From: Bacteroidota bacterium
Lineage (GTDB): Bacteria > Bacteroidota > Bacteroidia > B-17B0 > Aurantibacillaceae
Assembly: GCA_030684395.1 (NCBI GenBank)
Contig: JAUXTT010000024.1
Span: 62,001-126,000, forward strand
Length of the DNA: 64,000 nucleotides
Direction: 5' to 3'
Below, in pieces: positions 24,309 to 34,612 of this stretch. Made by a program: the position numbers and the translations under genes. The notes beneath the pieces are model-generated. The model did not search any database. It was not told where the DNA came from and saw nothing but the letters and a program-made list of their open reading frames with translations. The stretch's first letter is position 1. Each line of letters begins with the position of its first letter.

Positions 24309-26291
24309 TTAATGTGATACAATTATTTTCTGAGTTGAAAGCAATTGAGTTCCTTTATAAATACGAATAAAATAAAATCCTGACCTAAGATCCGCTGTAG
24401 AAATTGACCTATCAGAATTTACTGTTTGTTTTAATTGTAAACTTCCCAATGCATCCATTACCTCAACAGAAAGATCCTGGCTTGCAGCATCAGTAAGCAA
24501 ATACACTTTATCGTTAGCAGGATTTGGATACAATTTAATTTCTGCATTTTGATTTCTGATTTCTGAATTAATGCCGGTAGCGGCCCAAAGCGAATCACCA
24601 AACACGGGCCTGATCATCAGCGATCCTTTGAATGAAGCATTTTGCCAGCTTCCTACATTATAAAATATTTTGGTTTGCGTATTTGTGTTTTGATCGAAGC
24701 CAATATTTAAACTAAAAAGATCTTCTTGTTTTATTCCGGTATAAAATGTTCCGGCAGACATAACTAAAGGATAGTTGAGATAGTATCTGGTGAAGTAATT
24801 ATTTGTTCCCCAATCATAATACACAGGGTTTCTATCCATTGCGCCTCCATCATCATACAAGTATGTACCGGGAATACCTCCATTATCTCCCCATACACGC
24901 AAACCAAAAGTAAGGCTGGCAATTTGCATAATGGTATAGCTTGGATTAGGAACAGGGTTAAAGAAAATATCAATTGCTCTCAATGTATCCGAGTTCGGCA
25001 TACTGAATTTAACCGCTGCCTCCGCTCCGTAATATTCGGGAGACTGTGCGTTTATTCCCCATGATGATTCTGCGGTACCGTCGTCGTAAGAATAATAATT
25101 CAGAAATTTTTGCTGATAAATAACCGTGTCATTTCCATGATTGACATCGCTTCCGGATGTTCTCAAAAAATGTTTTATGGTGTAGGTAATACTATCGTTT
25201 AAAGGTGAGCCACCATTAAATGCGTAATTATTTATCTGCGGGCTTACTGTTGAGTTCAAAAAGTCGGTGATATCAGGATTGCTAACATATCCATTTGGAA
25301 AAAACGGCATGGCATTATCTGAACCTGTTGTATCATTTAACTCAAGAACATTTGCATTATCCTTTATCTGAATAAATCCGGTAAAATTAGCAGGCGATAC
25401 ATCATTGTTGCGAATAGTTAAATATGAATGAGCCGCCATTTGCGAAGCCCCTGTGTATTGATTAAATGGCATTGCTGTATACTGATCCAGTAAAGATTGC
25501 GGTTCGTACACGAAGGATAAATCGCGCAGCGTGGTGTCTGTTTTGCCCCTGTCTTTCCCTAAATAAATATTATCGATATGCCAGTGATTTACACTGCCTG
25601 TTGCAGAGTTTTTGTTCCGGAAGCGAAAACGAAAATCCTTTTTAAAATATTGAGGGTCAGTAATAGGAATCATCACTCTTGTAAAAGTGGTATCCTTAAC
25701 AGTTTTGTTAGAGCTTGTTGGCCGGCTTAAGGTCATTTTATTTACCCAGGCACCTGTTGTGGGATTATAAAAATCCAATAACAAAGTATGGCTTGTATTC
25801 GGCTTATGTCCATTACCCCATGATTGATAATAAAAACTCAAATAAACGCTATCTGCAGGGGTAATAGCAATAAATGAACCTGTTATGGAATCTAACCGGA
25901 TATATTTAGAAGCAAGTGTATCGGCATTTTCCGTGCCACTTGAGCCATATGGCTTGTATGGATAACCTGTTGACTTTAGTCCGTCGAAAGTAGCAACGCC
26001 AATTGTTCGTGGATGTTTTGCAAAAGTATTGTTTACAAATACAGAGTTGGAGTTAAGCCATTTGGAAGAAACAGGGTAAGGTCCATAATAAGCAAAGTCC
26101 TCATAAAATGGAAGTTCGATAGTGTCTGCGCCGGTACTTGTATTCAGTGCTTTTTGGGCACTGAGATTTGCAATGGGTTTTTGAAGAACAGGATTATACC
26201 CCAAAGGAAGTAAAGTATCCTTTTGTGAAAACACCGTTTGCGCGAAGATCACACAAAACAAAAAACTTAATCTGCATAGATTTTTAGTCAT
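24309..26291 (-). CDS. T9SS type A sorting domain-containing secreted protein
   Basis: A 660-residue exported protein. It has a signal peptide (KNLCRLSFLFCVIFAQTVFS), a long beta-rich body with a MAM/LamG-like segment near residues 45-235 (FYEDFAYYGPYP, HWHIDNIYLG), and a C-terminal T9SS type A sorting domain (IKLYPNPANDKVYLL, DLRSGFYFIRIYKGTQLLSTQKIIV). It would be passed through the type IX system to the cell surface. The start at 26291 overlaps the end of the PASTA gene by 8 bp, so translation is probably coupled; the frame itself runs to 26387 inside the PASTA gene. The biochemical role is unknown. Confidence 0.85.
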   Translation of the reverse strand: MTKNLCRLSFLFCVIFAQTVFSQKDTLLPLGYNPVLQKPIANLSAQKALNTSTGADTIELPFYEDFAYYGPYPVSSKWLNSNSVFVNNTFAKHPRTIGVATFDGLKSTGYPYKPYGSSGTENADTLASKYIRLDSITGSFIAITPADSVYLSFYYQSWGNGHKPNTSHTLLLDFYNPTTGAWVNKMTLSRPTSSNKTVKDTTFTRVMIPITDPQYFKKDFRFRFRNKNSATGSVNHWHIDNIYLGKDRGKTDTTLRDLSFVYEPQSLLDQYTAMPFNQYTGASQMAAHSYLTIRNNDVSPANFTGFIQIKDNANVLELNDTTGSDNAMPFFPNGYVSNPDITDFLNSTVSPQINNYAFNGGSPLNDSITYTIKHFLRTSGSDVNHGNDTVIYQQKFLNYYSYDDGTAESSWGINAQSPEYYGAEAAVKFSMPNSDTLRAIDIFFNPVPNPSYTIMQIASLTFGLRVWGDNGGIPGTYLYDDGGAMDRNPVYYDWGTNNYFTRYYLNYPLVMSAGTFYTGIKQEDLFSLNIGFDQNTNTQTKIFYNVGSWQNASFKGSLMIRPVFGDSLWAATGINSEIRNQNAEIKLYPNPANDKVYLLTDAASQDLSVEVMDALGSLQLKQTVNSDRSISTADLRSGFYFIRIYKGTQLLSTQKIIVSH

Positions 26292-27090
26292 TAGAATCGT
26301 TTTTATCTGAACCAATTTTTGCTTTATCTGTTGTGATAAACAAATCCACACTTGTTCCCATGTTAACCAAATTATCATTCCCTGCACCGGGAGATTGTTT
26401 GTATACGAATGCGTTACAGGTATCTCTTAAAGGCGAATCCAAAATTAAGGCTCCAATGCTCAATCCATTAGAAAGTAGCTTTGATTTGGCCTGGCAATAG
26501 GTAATTCCAGTTACATTAATCACAGCTACCTGTTCTCCACCCGAAGAACCTTTACCCACAACAAGGTCTATCACAGATCCTTTTTTGATAGGCGTACCCG
26601 GTTCAATTTCTTTACCTTCATACAACTGCTTCAAAATACAATTGGAGCATGGATCGGCAACAAATTTCGGTTTGCCTACTTTTAATCCGTAGCTCTCTAT
26701 CATTGCCGTTGCCTGCCTTAAAGAACGATCAACCAGCTTTGGCATTGTAATTTGTGGTGGCAGAACTGAAGTAACGTACAAATAGATGGTTCTATTGTGT
26801 TTAACCTGAGTTTGTTTTTCGGGGTCCTGGCTTAACACAACACCCGGTTTTTCCTCGGGATTATAAAGTGAGTCGATTATTTTATATGTGACCTCTTTTC
26901 CATTTACAAACTGATCTAATTCTTTAATAGATTTTCCCACAAAATCAGGCACCTCAACCACTTCACCATGATTGGTATACACGCCCATAAACTTAAAGGC
27001 CAACCATAAGATCAGCAAAGCGCTGAGGGTAGCCAAAGAAAAATGAATGAAAAAAGTTTTGGTCCGGAAAAACCTGAAAAAATCCCCCAT
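26284..27090 (-). CDS. PASTA-domain membrane protein
   Basis: A 268-residue protein with one N-terminal membrane segment (FFIHFSLATLSALLILWLAF) and three PASTA domains in the periplasm. Their starts are VEVPDFVGKSIKELDQF, ITMPKLVDRSLRQATAMI and VAVINVTGITYCQAKSKL. PASTA domains bind peptidoglycan or beta-lactams in kinases and penicillin-binding proteins, but here there is no kinase or transpeptidase domain. Free-standing PASTA proteins of this kind are common in Bacteroidota, often near rluD, and may tie the envelope to cell division. The start at ATG 27090 is preferred to a TTG at 27105. Confidence 0.82.
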   Translation of the reverse strand: MGDFFRFFRTKTFFIHFSLATLSALLILWLAFKFMGVYTNHGEVVEVPDFVGKSIKELDQFVNGKEVTYKIIDSLYNPEEKPGVVLSQDPEKQTQVKHNRTIYLYVTSVLPPQITMPKLVDRSLRQATAMIESYGLKVGKPKFVADPCSNCILKQLYEGKEIEPGTPIKKGSVIDLVVGKGSSGGEQVAVINVTGITYCQAKSKLLSNGLSIGALILDSPLRDTCNAFVYKQSPGAGNDNLVNMGTSVDLFITTDKAKIGSDKNDSND

Positions 27091-27296
27091 AATTATGCTA
27101 AACAATTAAAGGAGTAAAGATAAGATTTTAATCAGGAAATAAGTTGTTAAAGATTTGAAATAGTCAAGTGCCGGCAAATAAAAAAAGTAGCGTAATTATA
27201 CTGTGCGGCTAACATAAGATCAGATAAAGAGGTGAAACCGGCAGTAAATTTTAAAGACCGGAAAACATGTAATTTGTGAAGCGCTGAAAAAAATCA
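27091..27296. other. Intergenic region, no feature recognised
   Basis: About 206 bases between the PASTA gene start and the end of the second TPR-PP2C gene. No clear promoter box with exact consensus, RNA gene or terminator stem could be supported. Confidence 0.3.
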
Positions 27297-28946
27297 TTAA
27301 AACTTCATACCCACAACCAACACATCATCAATTTGTTCGTGCTCACCTTTCCATGTGTTAAAATCCTTTCGAAGGATCTCACGTTGATGATCCATTGATT
27401 CGTGAGCGATGGATATCAGGAATTTCTTTAGCCTGCGCCTGAAATACTTGGATGCCCCGCTTTCACCACCAAACTGATCAGCATAACCATCGGTGAACAT
27501 ATATACGCAATCATCCGGCTCCATCTGAATTTCAGTTGATTTAAAGTTCCGTATTACATCACCGATAAAAATACCAATAGCTGTTTTATCTCCTTTGTAT
27601 TCGATCATTACTCCTTTTCTAACCACATGCAAATCATGATTGGCCCCGGCAAAATTTATCTTATTATTCTTTGTATCAATAATACATAAGGAAATATCCA
27701 TACCATCTTTCACTGCCGATTCTTCATAAGTTTGCCTGATCATCATGTTAAATAATTCATGCACCCTATCGAGCATTTTACCCGCTTCAGTAAAGTCCTG
27801 CTCACGGAATGCCTGATATAAACAATTAGAACTTACAATGGATATAAAAGCCCCGGGAACACCGTGCCCGGTACAATCTACAGTAGCAAAATACAACAAA
27901 CCGTTTTTTTGATTGAACCAATAAAAATCACCACTCACAATTTCACGTGGCTGGTAAAAAACAAAATGCTGCTTAAAGTTTTCCGAGATAAAATGATTGG
28001 AAGGAAGCAAAGATTGTTGAATGTGACGGGCGTACTTAATGCTATCTGTAATATCCTTATTCTTTGCCTTAATTACTTCGTAAGCATCTTCTACTTCTTT
28101 GTTTTTTATCTCTACAAGTTCGCGCGCTGATTTTTCGATCTCTAATTCTCCGTGTAAAGAATCGAGCAAAGATTTATTATCCTGAGCCTGAATACGCTTT
28201 CGCATATTATCGTATTGTTCGAAGCATTCTAATGCTTTTTCTAAATTCCCTACAGATTTGTACACTTCGGATAATGTGCGGTACGTATCACTCACAATTC
28301 TTTTTTCGTTTAACTCCAAAGCTGTTGCAATACCTTCATGCATAAATTTTAATGCCTGATCAATATTTCCGCGTTTATAATAAAGAGAGCCTAATATTGT
28401 ATAGGTTTGCGATACACCTTTTATGTATTCCAATTCCTCTGATAAATGAAGTGATTTATTAAGGTAATTTTCGGATTCATCAAGGTTTCCATCTTCCAGG
28501 TAATTGTTCCCAATATTAAAATAGATTTCTGCAACAGCGTGCCGGTCTTCAAATTGTGACGCAGCATCCAAACACTCCAAAAGAATTGAGATCGCAGCTT
28601 TATAATTTGCCCTTAGATGTTCGATGAGACCTAAATTTACCTTAGAATAAGTAGCTGCCCTGCGATCATTGAATTTTAAGGCGTAATCAATTGCCAATCT
28701 GTAATTTTCACCGGCTTTCTCAAAATTGGAAGCCTGAGTATAAATATTTCCAATACTCCTGTAGCAGGAACTGATTCCTTTATAATGTTTGTGTTTTAAA
28801 AATATATTCTTGGCTTTTTCCAGTTCAGGAAGTGCGTTCCTGTACTGCTCCAACATAAAATGGTCAACTCCCAGAGTTCGGTATGCATAAGCTTCACCTA
28901 ATTCATAGCTTCTGAGAAGCGATGAATGCAAAGCTTCATTTGCCAT
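27297..28946 (-). CDS. TPR-repeat SpoIIE-type PP2C phosphatase (soluble form, start uncertain)
   Basis: A 549-residue protein from the first ATG. About six TPR units (for example SSCYRSIGNIYTQASNFEKA, SQTYTILGSLYYKRGNIDQA) are followed by a coiled coil and a PP2C domain with SGDFYWFNQKN, VDCTGHGVPGAFIS, KDGMDISLCIID, MFTDGYADQFGG and EQIDDVLVVGMKF. There is no signal peptide or membrane segment, unlike the paralogue at 7431. The frame stays open 42 codons above this ATG (to 29072) and reads like true protein, including VEIEQIDFISKEAWKLRRID, but holds no ATG, GTG or TTG. The real start may thus be a rare ATT or ATC codon, or the 5' end may be damaged. Confidence 0.82.
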   Translation of the reverse strand: MANEALHSSLLRSYELGEAYAYRTLGVDHFMLEQYRNALPELEKAKNIFLKHKHYKGISSCYRSIGNIYTQASNFEKAGENYRLAIDYALKFNDRRAATYSKVNLGLIEHLRANYKAAISILLECLDAASQFEDRHAVAEIYFNIGNNYLEDGNLDESENYLNKSLHLSEELEYIKGVSQTYTILGSLYYKRGNIDQALKFMHEGIATALELNEKRIVSDTYRTLSEVYKSVGNLEKALECFEQYDNMRKRIQAQDNKSLLDSLHGELEIEKSARELVEIKNKEVEDAYEVIKAKNKDITDSIKYARHIQQSLLPSNHFISENFKQHFVFYQPREIVSGDFYWFNQKNGLLYFATVDCTGHGVPGAFISIVSSNCLYQAFREQDFTEAGKMLDRVHELFNMMIRQTYEESAVKDGMDISLCIIDTKNNKINFAGANHDLHVVRKGVMIEYKGDKTAIGIFIGDVIRNFKSTEIQMEPDDCVYMFTDGYADQFGGESGASKYFRRRLKKFLISIAHESMDHQREILRKDFNTWKGEHEQIDDVLVVGMKF

Positions 28947-29211
28947 ATCAATTGAACGGGCAAGATCAATTCTTCTTAGTTTCCACGCTTCCTTGCTAAT
29001 GAAATCGATCTGCTCAATCTCTACAGAATCGGGGTATGTATCAAATAAATGAATAAATGTATATTTTAGTAATCAGCTTTTATACGAAAAAAAGCCGCAA
29101 ATGTTCCACGATATTACACAAAATATGTCTATAAATTGCCATCTTAAAGTAAATTATTAGGCCGCCTTGAAATTCGAATAAAAATGTGCAAATTGCAGAG
29201 TCAAGAATCGT

Positions 29212-30546
29212 ATGAAATTAAAATTTCCCGACATATTCTTTACGTGGCTCACTTATATACTGGTGATGGCATTAGTGATAGTGTATGTTTTGGGTTTTTT
29301 TGATATTCTCTTTTACAGGGCGGGTAATTTATCTTTATTGGTCCTTATTGGTATCGTTGTTATTGACGGGGTAATATTATTCGCTAACAAAAAAGGTATT
29401 GGTGCATCCCGACATACCAACAATAAGTTAAGTAACGGCGATGAAAATCCTGTTCAGCTTTATCTGGAAAACAACTATTTGTTTCCGGTTTCTGTTACTC
29501 TCATTGATGAAATACCTGTGCAGTTTCAGGTACGCAATTTTCAGATGAAAGGCTCATTAAAAAGCGCGGAAATTAAACGATTCGATTATATTATAAAACC
29601 TTTTGAAAGGGGAGAATACCATTTCGGGCACATTAATGTGCTGGTTAAAAGTCCGCTTGGTTTAATCGAAAGGCGCTACAAACTTGGCGAAAAATCCATG
29701 CTTCCTGTTTATCCGTCCTTTATTCAAATGCGAAAATATGAATTGCTCGCTATTAGTAATAGATTGATACATGCAGGAATTAAGAAGATCAGGAAAATAG
29801 GAAACACTACTGAGTTCGATCATATTAAAGATTATACGCAGGGAGATGATATCAGAACCATTAACTGGAAAGCGGTTGCCCGAAAAGGTAAGCTAATGGT
29901 AAATCGTTATCAGGATGAGAAAGCTCAGCCGGTTTATAGTATTATTGATATGGGCAGGGCAATGAAAATGCCTTTTGAGCAATTGGCGCTTCTTGATTAT
30001 GCCATTAATTCTTCTTTGGTGATCTCTAATATTGCATATCAAAAACATGACAAACCGGGACTTATCACATTCTCTGATAAAGTTCATTCGTATGTGCCTG
30101 CCGAAAGACGTGGCTCTCAGATGTTCAGAATAATGGAAACATTATACAACCAGAAAACCAATTTTTCGGAAAGTGGATTTGAACAATTATACACACATAT
30201 AAAACTGAACATTACTCACAGGAGCTTACTCTTGTTGTTTACCAATTTTGAAACTTTAAGCGGACTTAAAAGGCAGTTAAAATATTTGCGCAGTATTGCA
30301 AAACATCATTTACTTGTAGTGATTTTTTTCGAGAACACAGAGTTGCATCAATTAATTGAGAAAAAAGCGGAGAACACCCAGGAAATTTATTTTAAAACAA
30401 TAGCTGAAAAGTTTGAACTGGACAAAAAATTAATCAACAAAGAACTTCAGGTATACGGGATCCAATCTATCTATACAACCCCACAAAATCTTTCCGTAAA
30501 CACAATCAATAAGTACCTGGAATTAAAAGCAAGAAATTTAATTTAA
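29212..30546 (+). CDS. DUF58 domain-containing membrane protein
   Basis: A 444-residue protein with two N-terminal membrane segments (WLTYILVMALVIVYVLGFF and LSLLVLIGIVVIDGVILF), a beta-rich extracytoplasmic-like region, and the DUF58 signature at about residues 200-235 (TEFDHIKDYTQGDDIRTINW, then KAVARKGKLMVN). The C-terminal part resembles a von Willebrand A fold (VYSIIDMGRAM, LLLLFTNFETL). DUF58 proteins often act with MoxR AAA ATPases and VWA proteins, perhaps as chaperones for envelope enzymes; no moxR gene is adjacent here. It converges with the PorP/SprF gene, with only 4 bp between the two stops. Confidence 0.85.
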   Translation: MKLKFPDIFFTWLTYILVMALVIVYVLGFFDILFYRAGNLSLLVLIGIVVIDGVILFANKKGIGASRHTNNKLSNGDENPVQLYLENNYLFPVSVTLIDEIPVQFQVRNFQMKGSLKSAEIKRFDYIIKPFERGEYHFGHINVLVKSPLGLIERRYKLGEKSMLPVYPSFIQMRKYELLAISNRLIHAGIKKIRKIGNTTEFDHIKDYTQGDDIRTINWKAVARKGKLMVNRYQDEKAQPVYSIIDMGRAMKMPFEQLALLDYAINSSLVISNIAYQKHDKPGLITFSDKVHSYVPAERRGSQMFRIMETLYNQKTNFSESGFEQLYTHIKLNITHRSLLLLFTNFETLSGLKRQLKYLRSIAKHHLLVVIFFENTELHQLIEKKAENTQEIYFKTIAEKFELDKKLINKELQVYGIQSIYTTPQNLSVNTINKYLELKARNLI

Positions 30547-30550
30547 GGTT

Positions 30551-31597
30551 CTATTTTCCCTTACCGAATTCTCTTGATTGTTTGTGCAAACCATCTCTTA
30601 AATTTACCCAGCGTATGGAAACTTCGAAGCCACCATTGCCATTGGTTGAGGATTTATAGGGTGAAATATTATAGTCATAAGACAATCCTAACATAAAGCC
30701 ATAGGTCTCAAACATAAGTGTAGGAATAACTGCATCGTGAGCACGCATGCTACAACCTAAATATAAAGAAGTCTCATGAACCAAACCGGTAATTTTTGTA
30801 GCATCATTAAAACGCATCCGAACCATTGCACCAACATTTAACTGACGGAATTTACCCTGCATCATATAATAGTTATTGCTAATCAACGATAGTTTAGTTC
30901 CTTTGAAATCATATTGCCCACTCAAAGAACCCACATACCTCGCTCCTAATTTTTGCCCCTCAACCCCGCCGTAATCAATCTTAGGCTGATTTAAATGATA
31001 ACCGGCAAATCCAACTTTTAATTTAAAAGAATTATTGTGGTCAAAATTCACGCTGGTTTTATCAAATTCGTATACAATACCGCTTGAAATGTCGGCGTAA
31101 TTAAAATTATTGAATACAATACTTTCGTTACTAGCCAGCTCCTGTGTAAACCCTTTTCCATCATATTGATTTCCAAAAGTTAGTTGAGCGAAATTTGCAG
31201 AAGTTTGCCCGTACCCGGCTCCAATAGCCAATGCAAGGTGACTTTCCTTGCCAACTTTTAAGATTCCGTTCAAAAACAAGTCTGCCTTAAATTGTTTCCA
31301 ACTCGCATCACCTGCTTTATCCTGAAAAACAAAACCACCAATACCAAGATAGGCTGCTTTTTTCTTTTGCATTCCAATTTCGGCATCAACTGATGCTGCC
31401 ATAGTTTTAAACGGGCTTCCTGCAGATGCCCATTGAGAACGATAGTTTATAATGGCTCTCTGATACCCATCAAACAAACCGGTATTTGCCGGATTCACCA
31501 TTAACGGGCTCTGGCTTAACTGGGAAAAATGAATATCCTGAGCAATGGATGCTATTGCAAAACAATTCAGGATAAATGCAAATATTATTTTCTTCAT
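30551..31597 (-). CDS. PorP/SprF-family outer membrane protein
   Basis: A 348-residue protein with a signal peptide (IIFAFILNCFAIASIAQ) and the PorP/SprF family start DIHFSQLSQSPLMVNPANTG followed by INYRSQWASAG. The rest alternates as a beta-barrel with repeated aromatic strands. PorP/SprF proteins lie in the outer membrane and help type IX secretion of, or surface attachment of, cargo with type B C-terminal domains. It lies 26 bp downstream of a large CotH protein with a gliding-motility type C-terminal domain, and pairing of a cargo with its own SprF-like partner is a known pattern. Confidence 0.88.
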   Translation of the reverse strand: MKKIIFAFILNCFAIASIAQDIHFSQLSQSPLMVNPANTGLFDGYQRAIINYRSQWASAGSPFKTMAASVDAEIGMQKKKAAYLGIGGFVFQDKAGDASWKQFKADLFLNGILKVGKESHLALAIGAGYGQTSANFAQLTFGNQYDGKGFTQELASNESIVFNNFNYADISSGIVYEFDKTSVNFDHNNSFKLKVGFAGYHLNQPKIDYGGVEGQKLGARYVGSLSGQYDFKGTKLSLISNNYYMMQGKFRQLNVGAMVRMRFNDATKITGLVHETSLYLGCSMRAHDAVIPTLMFETYGFMLGLSYDYNISPYKSSTNGNGGFEVSIRWVNLRDGLHKQSREFGKGK

Positions 31598-31623
31598 AAT
31601 TGTATTTTTATGATGCTTACAGA

Positions 31624-34317
31624 TTATCTAATCAAAGTTATATTTCCACTCTTTTGTACTTGTTTACCATCAGAAGTGGTTGCTTTAAACACATAAGCAT
31701 AAACGCCTACCGGGGCTTCCTGCCCATTATAGGTGCCGTCCCATCCTTTTGTTTTATCACTGGTTTCATATAACTTTTGTCCCCAACGGTTATATACTTC
31801 CATATGATATTCATTTACATCAAGAGTTCCATAAACGTTTAGTACATCATTATTACCATCACCGTTTGGCGAAAAACCGGTTGGTACTGTTGGTTCACCC
31901 GTAAGATTATAAGGTTCTTTTAATCTGAATACAGCTTTTAAACAGGAAGCTGCATTAAATTTCCACTGTATACTATCACTAATGAGTTCGCTTGCTGACA
32001 ATGTAAAATCAACAGGTTCCCAATGATCGAAATAGTAATTTTCACTTGGAACCGCAATTGCATTAAAATAAACATTACCTAAATAAGAATTACTGTATGC
32101 CGAAGGATAGTTAACGGTATTAAGTGTTACTGATCCACCCGGTTCCGGCTCTATTTCTGTACAAAAGCTAAATGGCCCGGTTACATTGTAACAGGTTTTT
32201 ATGTCTTCAATCAAAGTAGTACATCTTTGTTGAATAAAATACTTCATGGTATCAACTGCAAGATCATACCACAAGGTATCATCTACAATAGGGTTTCCAA
32301 GTTGACCACAATGCAATGCCATATCAGGGGCAAGTAGATTTTTTATGTAAGTCATTTGAGCAATAATAGGCTCGCATCTGAGTGTATTGTTTAATAAATA
32401 AGAATACCTGTTTATGAACTGAGATTTAAAAGTATCACTCGCCATCAAACTATTAAATATTGCCAAGTGAGCCATACTTGAATCGGTTGTTGATTCATAC
32501 TGGGCTTCATGCTGACAAACCGAAGCATCGTATCCGGTGTTTGAAAGTGCCGCATCATTTTTATCCAGTCCATATGTGTCATCCATGTCAAACATACGAT
32601 AACGCCATTTGATAGCATTTGATAGCGTATCCGGGTATCTCCACCAGGCAGCCTTAGTAGGAAAGCCTGCATTAACGGTATATGCATTGTAAATGATTAA
32701 ATCAATCAAACTATTGAAATTCAACATAGAGTCAGCGAGGTGCAATAAAGAATCATTGCTCATGTTACCCGATGTAATGAAACTAACCATATTACCCCAA
32801 TCGTAAGCGGCATCAGCGGTTGGAGTGCCGGATAAAACTCCATCTTTTTCCAAACTCTGAGCTCCGGTAACACCATAATAATGTTTAGTATACTCATCAT
32901 CAAATGCCTCCCTTATTTCAAAAATACCCAGGTAATTCCCATTCAAATACATAATACACGGTTGATAGTGTGATCCGTCCAGATCAAGTCCGGTTTTCAT
33001 AGCATAAGTTTGACAAAGCGCGTCTCTAAAGTGAGTTGAAAAATTTCCGTCAACTACATATGCAAAAGGATAGGAATCATCACCCGCTATTTTAAGCTGG
33101 ATAGTTGTTTGTTCAGTTCTTGTACTTGCCCCTAAATTAGCATCGGTATAAAACTGTTGTTTGTTTGTATAGTTATAACCATACTCATCATTAGCGGAAA
33201 AATTAAACCCCGAATATACGAAAGGCAAACCATTATTATCTGCAGAGCCCGTAGTTCCTACACCAATACTACTGAATTTAAAATTTTTATTTTTATCGAA
33301 ATACTCCATACTTAACATATAAGTTGAAGGGTCTCCGGCTCCGGCACCCGGATACACTCCGGTTGAGGCTGAATCGAATGCCATGGAAACTACAGGCAAT
33401 GAAAAGTTGGTTGGCAGATTCAATGCATCATCAATTATGTATGTATACGTTTCAACAAAACTCGGAAGCATTTTTAAAATATTGGCTCCGGGAAGTGGAA
33501 GATTATCAGTTGTGTCAACAAAAGCCCTTATAACTACAGAAGAATCTATTGAAATGGGAGGCCCTTGAAATTCCTGCCTGTAAGGATTACCATAGATACT
33601 CGGGTCTCTTCCAATATAAGGTGTAAGCGGTCCGGAACCGGTATAAAACACTCCCACATCATAAGGAGTTACTGTTCCTGAAGCTGTAATTGATAATTGC
33701 TGTGAGCCCGAATAAAAGCCTCTTTCCAAACTAAAGATAGGGCTTGGCATATAACCGGAGTATGTTTTTTGATAAACCGAATTGGTATCTCCAGGCGTAG
33801 ATGTTGCATTGTTCCCGGCATCATGAGAGTATACTCTCCAGGTACTTGAACCATTAGGGATACGAGCCCATGAATCATTGTGTTTATGCCTTCTTATGGT
33901 AATGGAATCCTGAATAACACCGGCATTATTAGCAAAAATAATTTTCTCAGGTTTTGTCTGCAATAAGTCAAAATTAGTATGATACTCAATTGGAGCGCCA
34001 GCAATTACTGTATCTCTTCCTGATGCATAAACCAACAAACACTTTTTGGAAGGAATAACTGTTCCAATTGGAAACTGCCACTTCCCAACAAAAGTAGGAT
34101 CATCAGACACATAATAACCTGTAATATCAAGGCTTGTGGACTTTGGGTTGTATATTTCAAACCAATCAGGCGTTCCTCCAAAGGCATCCTGATACAAACC
34201 TGTGCCGCTAACATTGGCGCACGAGTATTCGTTGATCTTAGGTGTTTGAGAATATCCCTTTACACCAATAAGTGCTAAAAGAATAATCGTAAACAGTTTA
34301 TTTTTAATTATATGCAT
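31624..34317 (-). CDS. CotH/lamin-tail protein with gliding-motility-type C-terminal domain
   Basis: An 897-residue exported protein. In order: signal peptide (KLFTIILLALIGVKGYSQ); a lamin-tail domain (KINEYSCANVSG, GTPDWFEIYNPKS, DITGYYVSDDPT); a chitobiase-like beta-sandwich (FSLERGFYSGSQQLSITAS); a CotH kinase-like region from about residue 300 (FSSIGVGTTGSADNN, QLKIAGDDSYPF, YLNGNYLGIFEIREAFDDEY, RMFDMDDTYGLD); and a C-terminal gliding-motility-associated domain (PTGFSPNGDGNNDVLNVYG, EVYNRWGQKLYE, PVGVYAYVFKA). CotH proteins of spores are protein kinases; activity here is not shown. It should go out by the type IX system, probably with the neighbouring PorP/SprF protein. Confidence 0.85.
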   Translation of the reverse strand: MHIIKNKLFTIILLALIGVKGYSQTPKINEYSCANVSGTGLYQDAFGGTPDWFEIYNPKSTSLDITGYYVSDDPTFVGKWQFPIGTVIPSKKCLLVYASGRDTVIAGAPIEYHTNFDLLQTKPEKIIFANNAGVIQDSITIRRHKHNDSWARIPNGSSTWRVYSHDAGNNATSTPGDTNSVYQKTYSGYMPSPIFSLERGFYSGSQQLSITASGTVTPYDVGVFYTGSGPLTPYIGRDPSIYGNPYRQEFQGPPISIDSSVVIRAFVDTTDNLPLPGANILKMLPSFVETYTYIIDDALNLPTNFSLPVVSMAFDSASTGVYPGAGAGDPSTYMLSMEYFDKNKNFKFSSIGVGTTGSADNNGLPFVYSGFNFSANDEYGYNYTNKQQFYTDANLGASTRTEQTTIQLKIAGDDSYPFAYVVDGNFSTHFRDALCQTYAMKTGLDLDGSHYQPCIMYLNGNYLGIFEIREAFDDEYTKHYYGVTGAQSLEKDGVLSGTPTADAAYDWGNMVSFITSGNMSNDSLLHLADSMLNFNSLIDLIIYNAYTVNAGFPTKAAWWRYPDTLSNAIKWRYRMFDMDDTYGLDKNDAALSNTGYDASVCQHEAQYESTTDSSMAHLAIFNSLMASDTFKSQFINRYSYLLNNTLRCEPIIAQMTYIKNLLAPDMALHCGQLGNPIVDDTLWYDLAVDTMKYFIQQRCTTLIEDIKTCYNVTGPFSFCTEIEPEPGGSVTLNTVNYPSAYSNSYLGNVYFNAIAVPSENYYFDHWEPVDFTLSASELISDSIQWKFNAASCLKAVFRLKEPYNLTGEPTVPTGFSPNGDGNNDVLNVYGTLDVNEYHMEVYNRWGQKLYETSDKTKGWDGTYNGQEAPVGVYAYVFKATTSDGKQVQKSGNITLIR

Positions 34318-34343
34318 AATAATTAGTAGATTTAGAGCAACTC

Positions 34344-34351
34344 CAAAAATA
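34344..34351 (-). promoter_or_regulatory. Possible -7 box (TATTTTTG) of the CotH/PorP operon
   Basis: Fits TAnnTTTG on the minus strand 26 bp before the start at 34317. No clear -33 element. The rest of the 295-bp divergent region to 34612 shows nothing else I can support, except TATCTTCG near 34589, a weak -7-like box before the TauE gene. Confidence 0.4.
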
Positions 34352-34612
34352 CTAATTATTTATATATGTTGTTAACTATTTTTAACCCAAATATTAATGC
34401 TAATTTATTCCCGGCATCTCTTTAAGTAATAGTCAATTTATTCATTAGGAGGTGGTTGTATAAAGACTATCTTAATTTAAGCTTTAAACGGGTAAAAAAA
34501 TCTAATGAATTAGCTTTTGGAGCTGCCCTATCCATTTCCGGGAGTAAATATTGGTCGAATTATGGTTTAGACTTCCTTTATAACTTCGTATCTTCGCAAA
34601 CTATTTAACTGT

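Noticed and set aside
33324-33878. Overlapping open frames in the CotH gene region
   Set aside because: They are shadows of the 897-residue gene; composition is unlike protein and no promoter is present.
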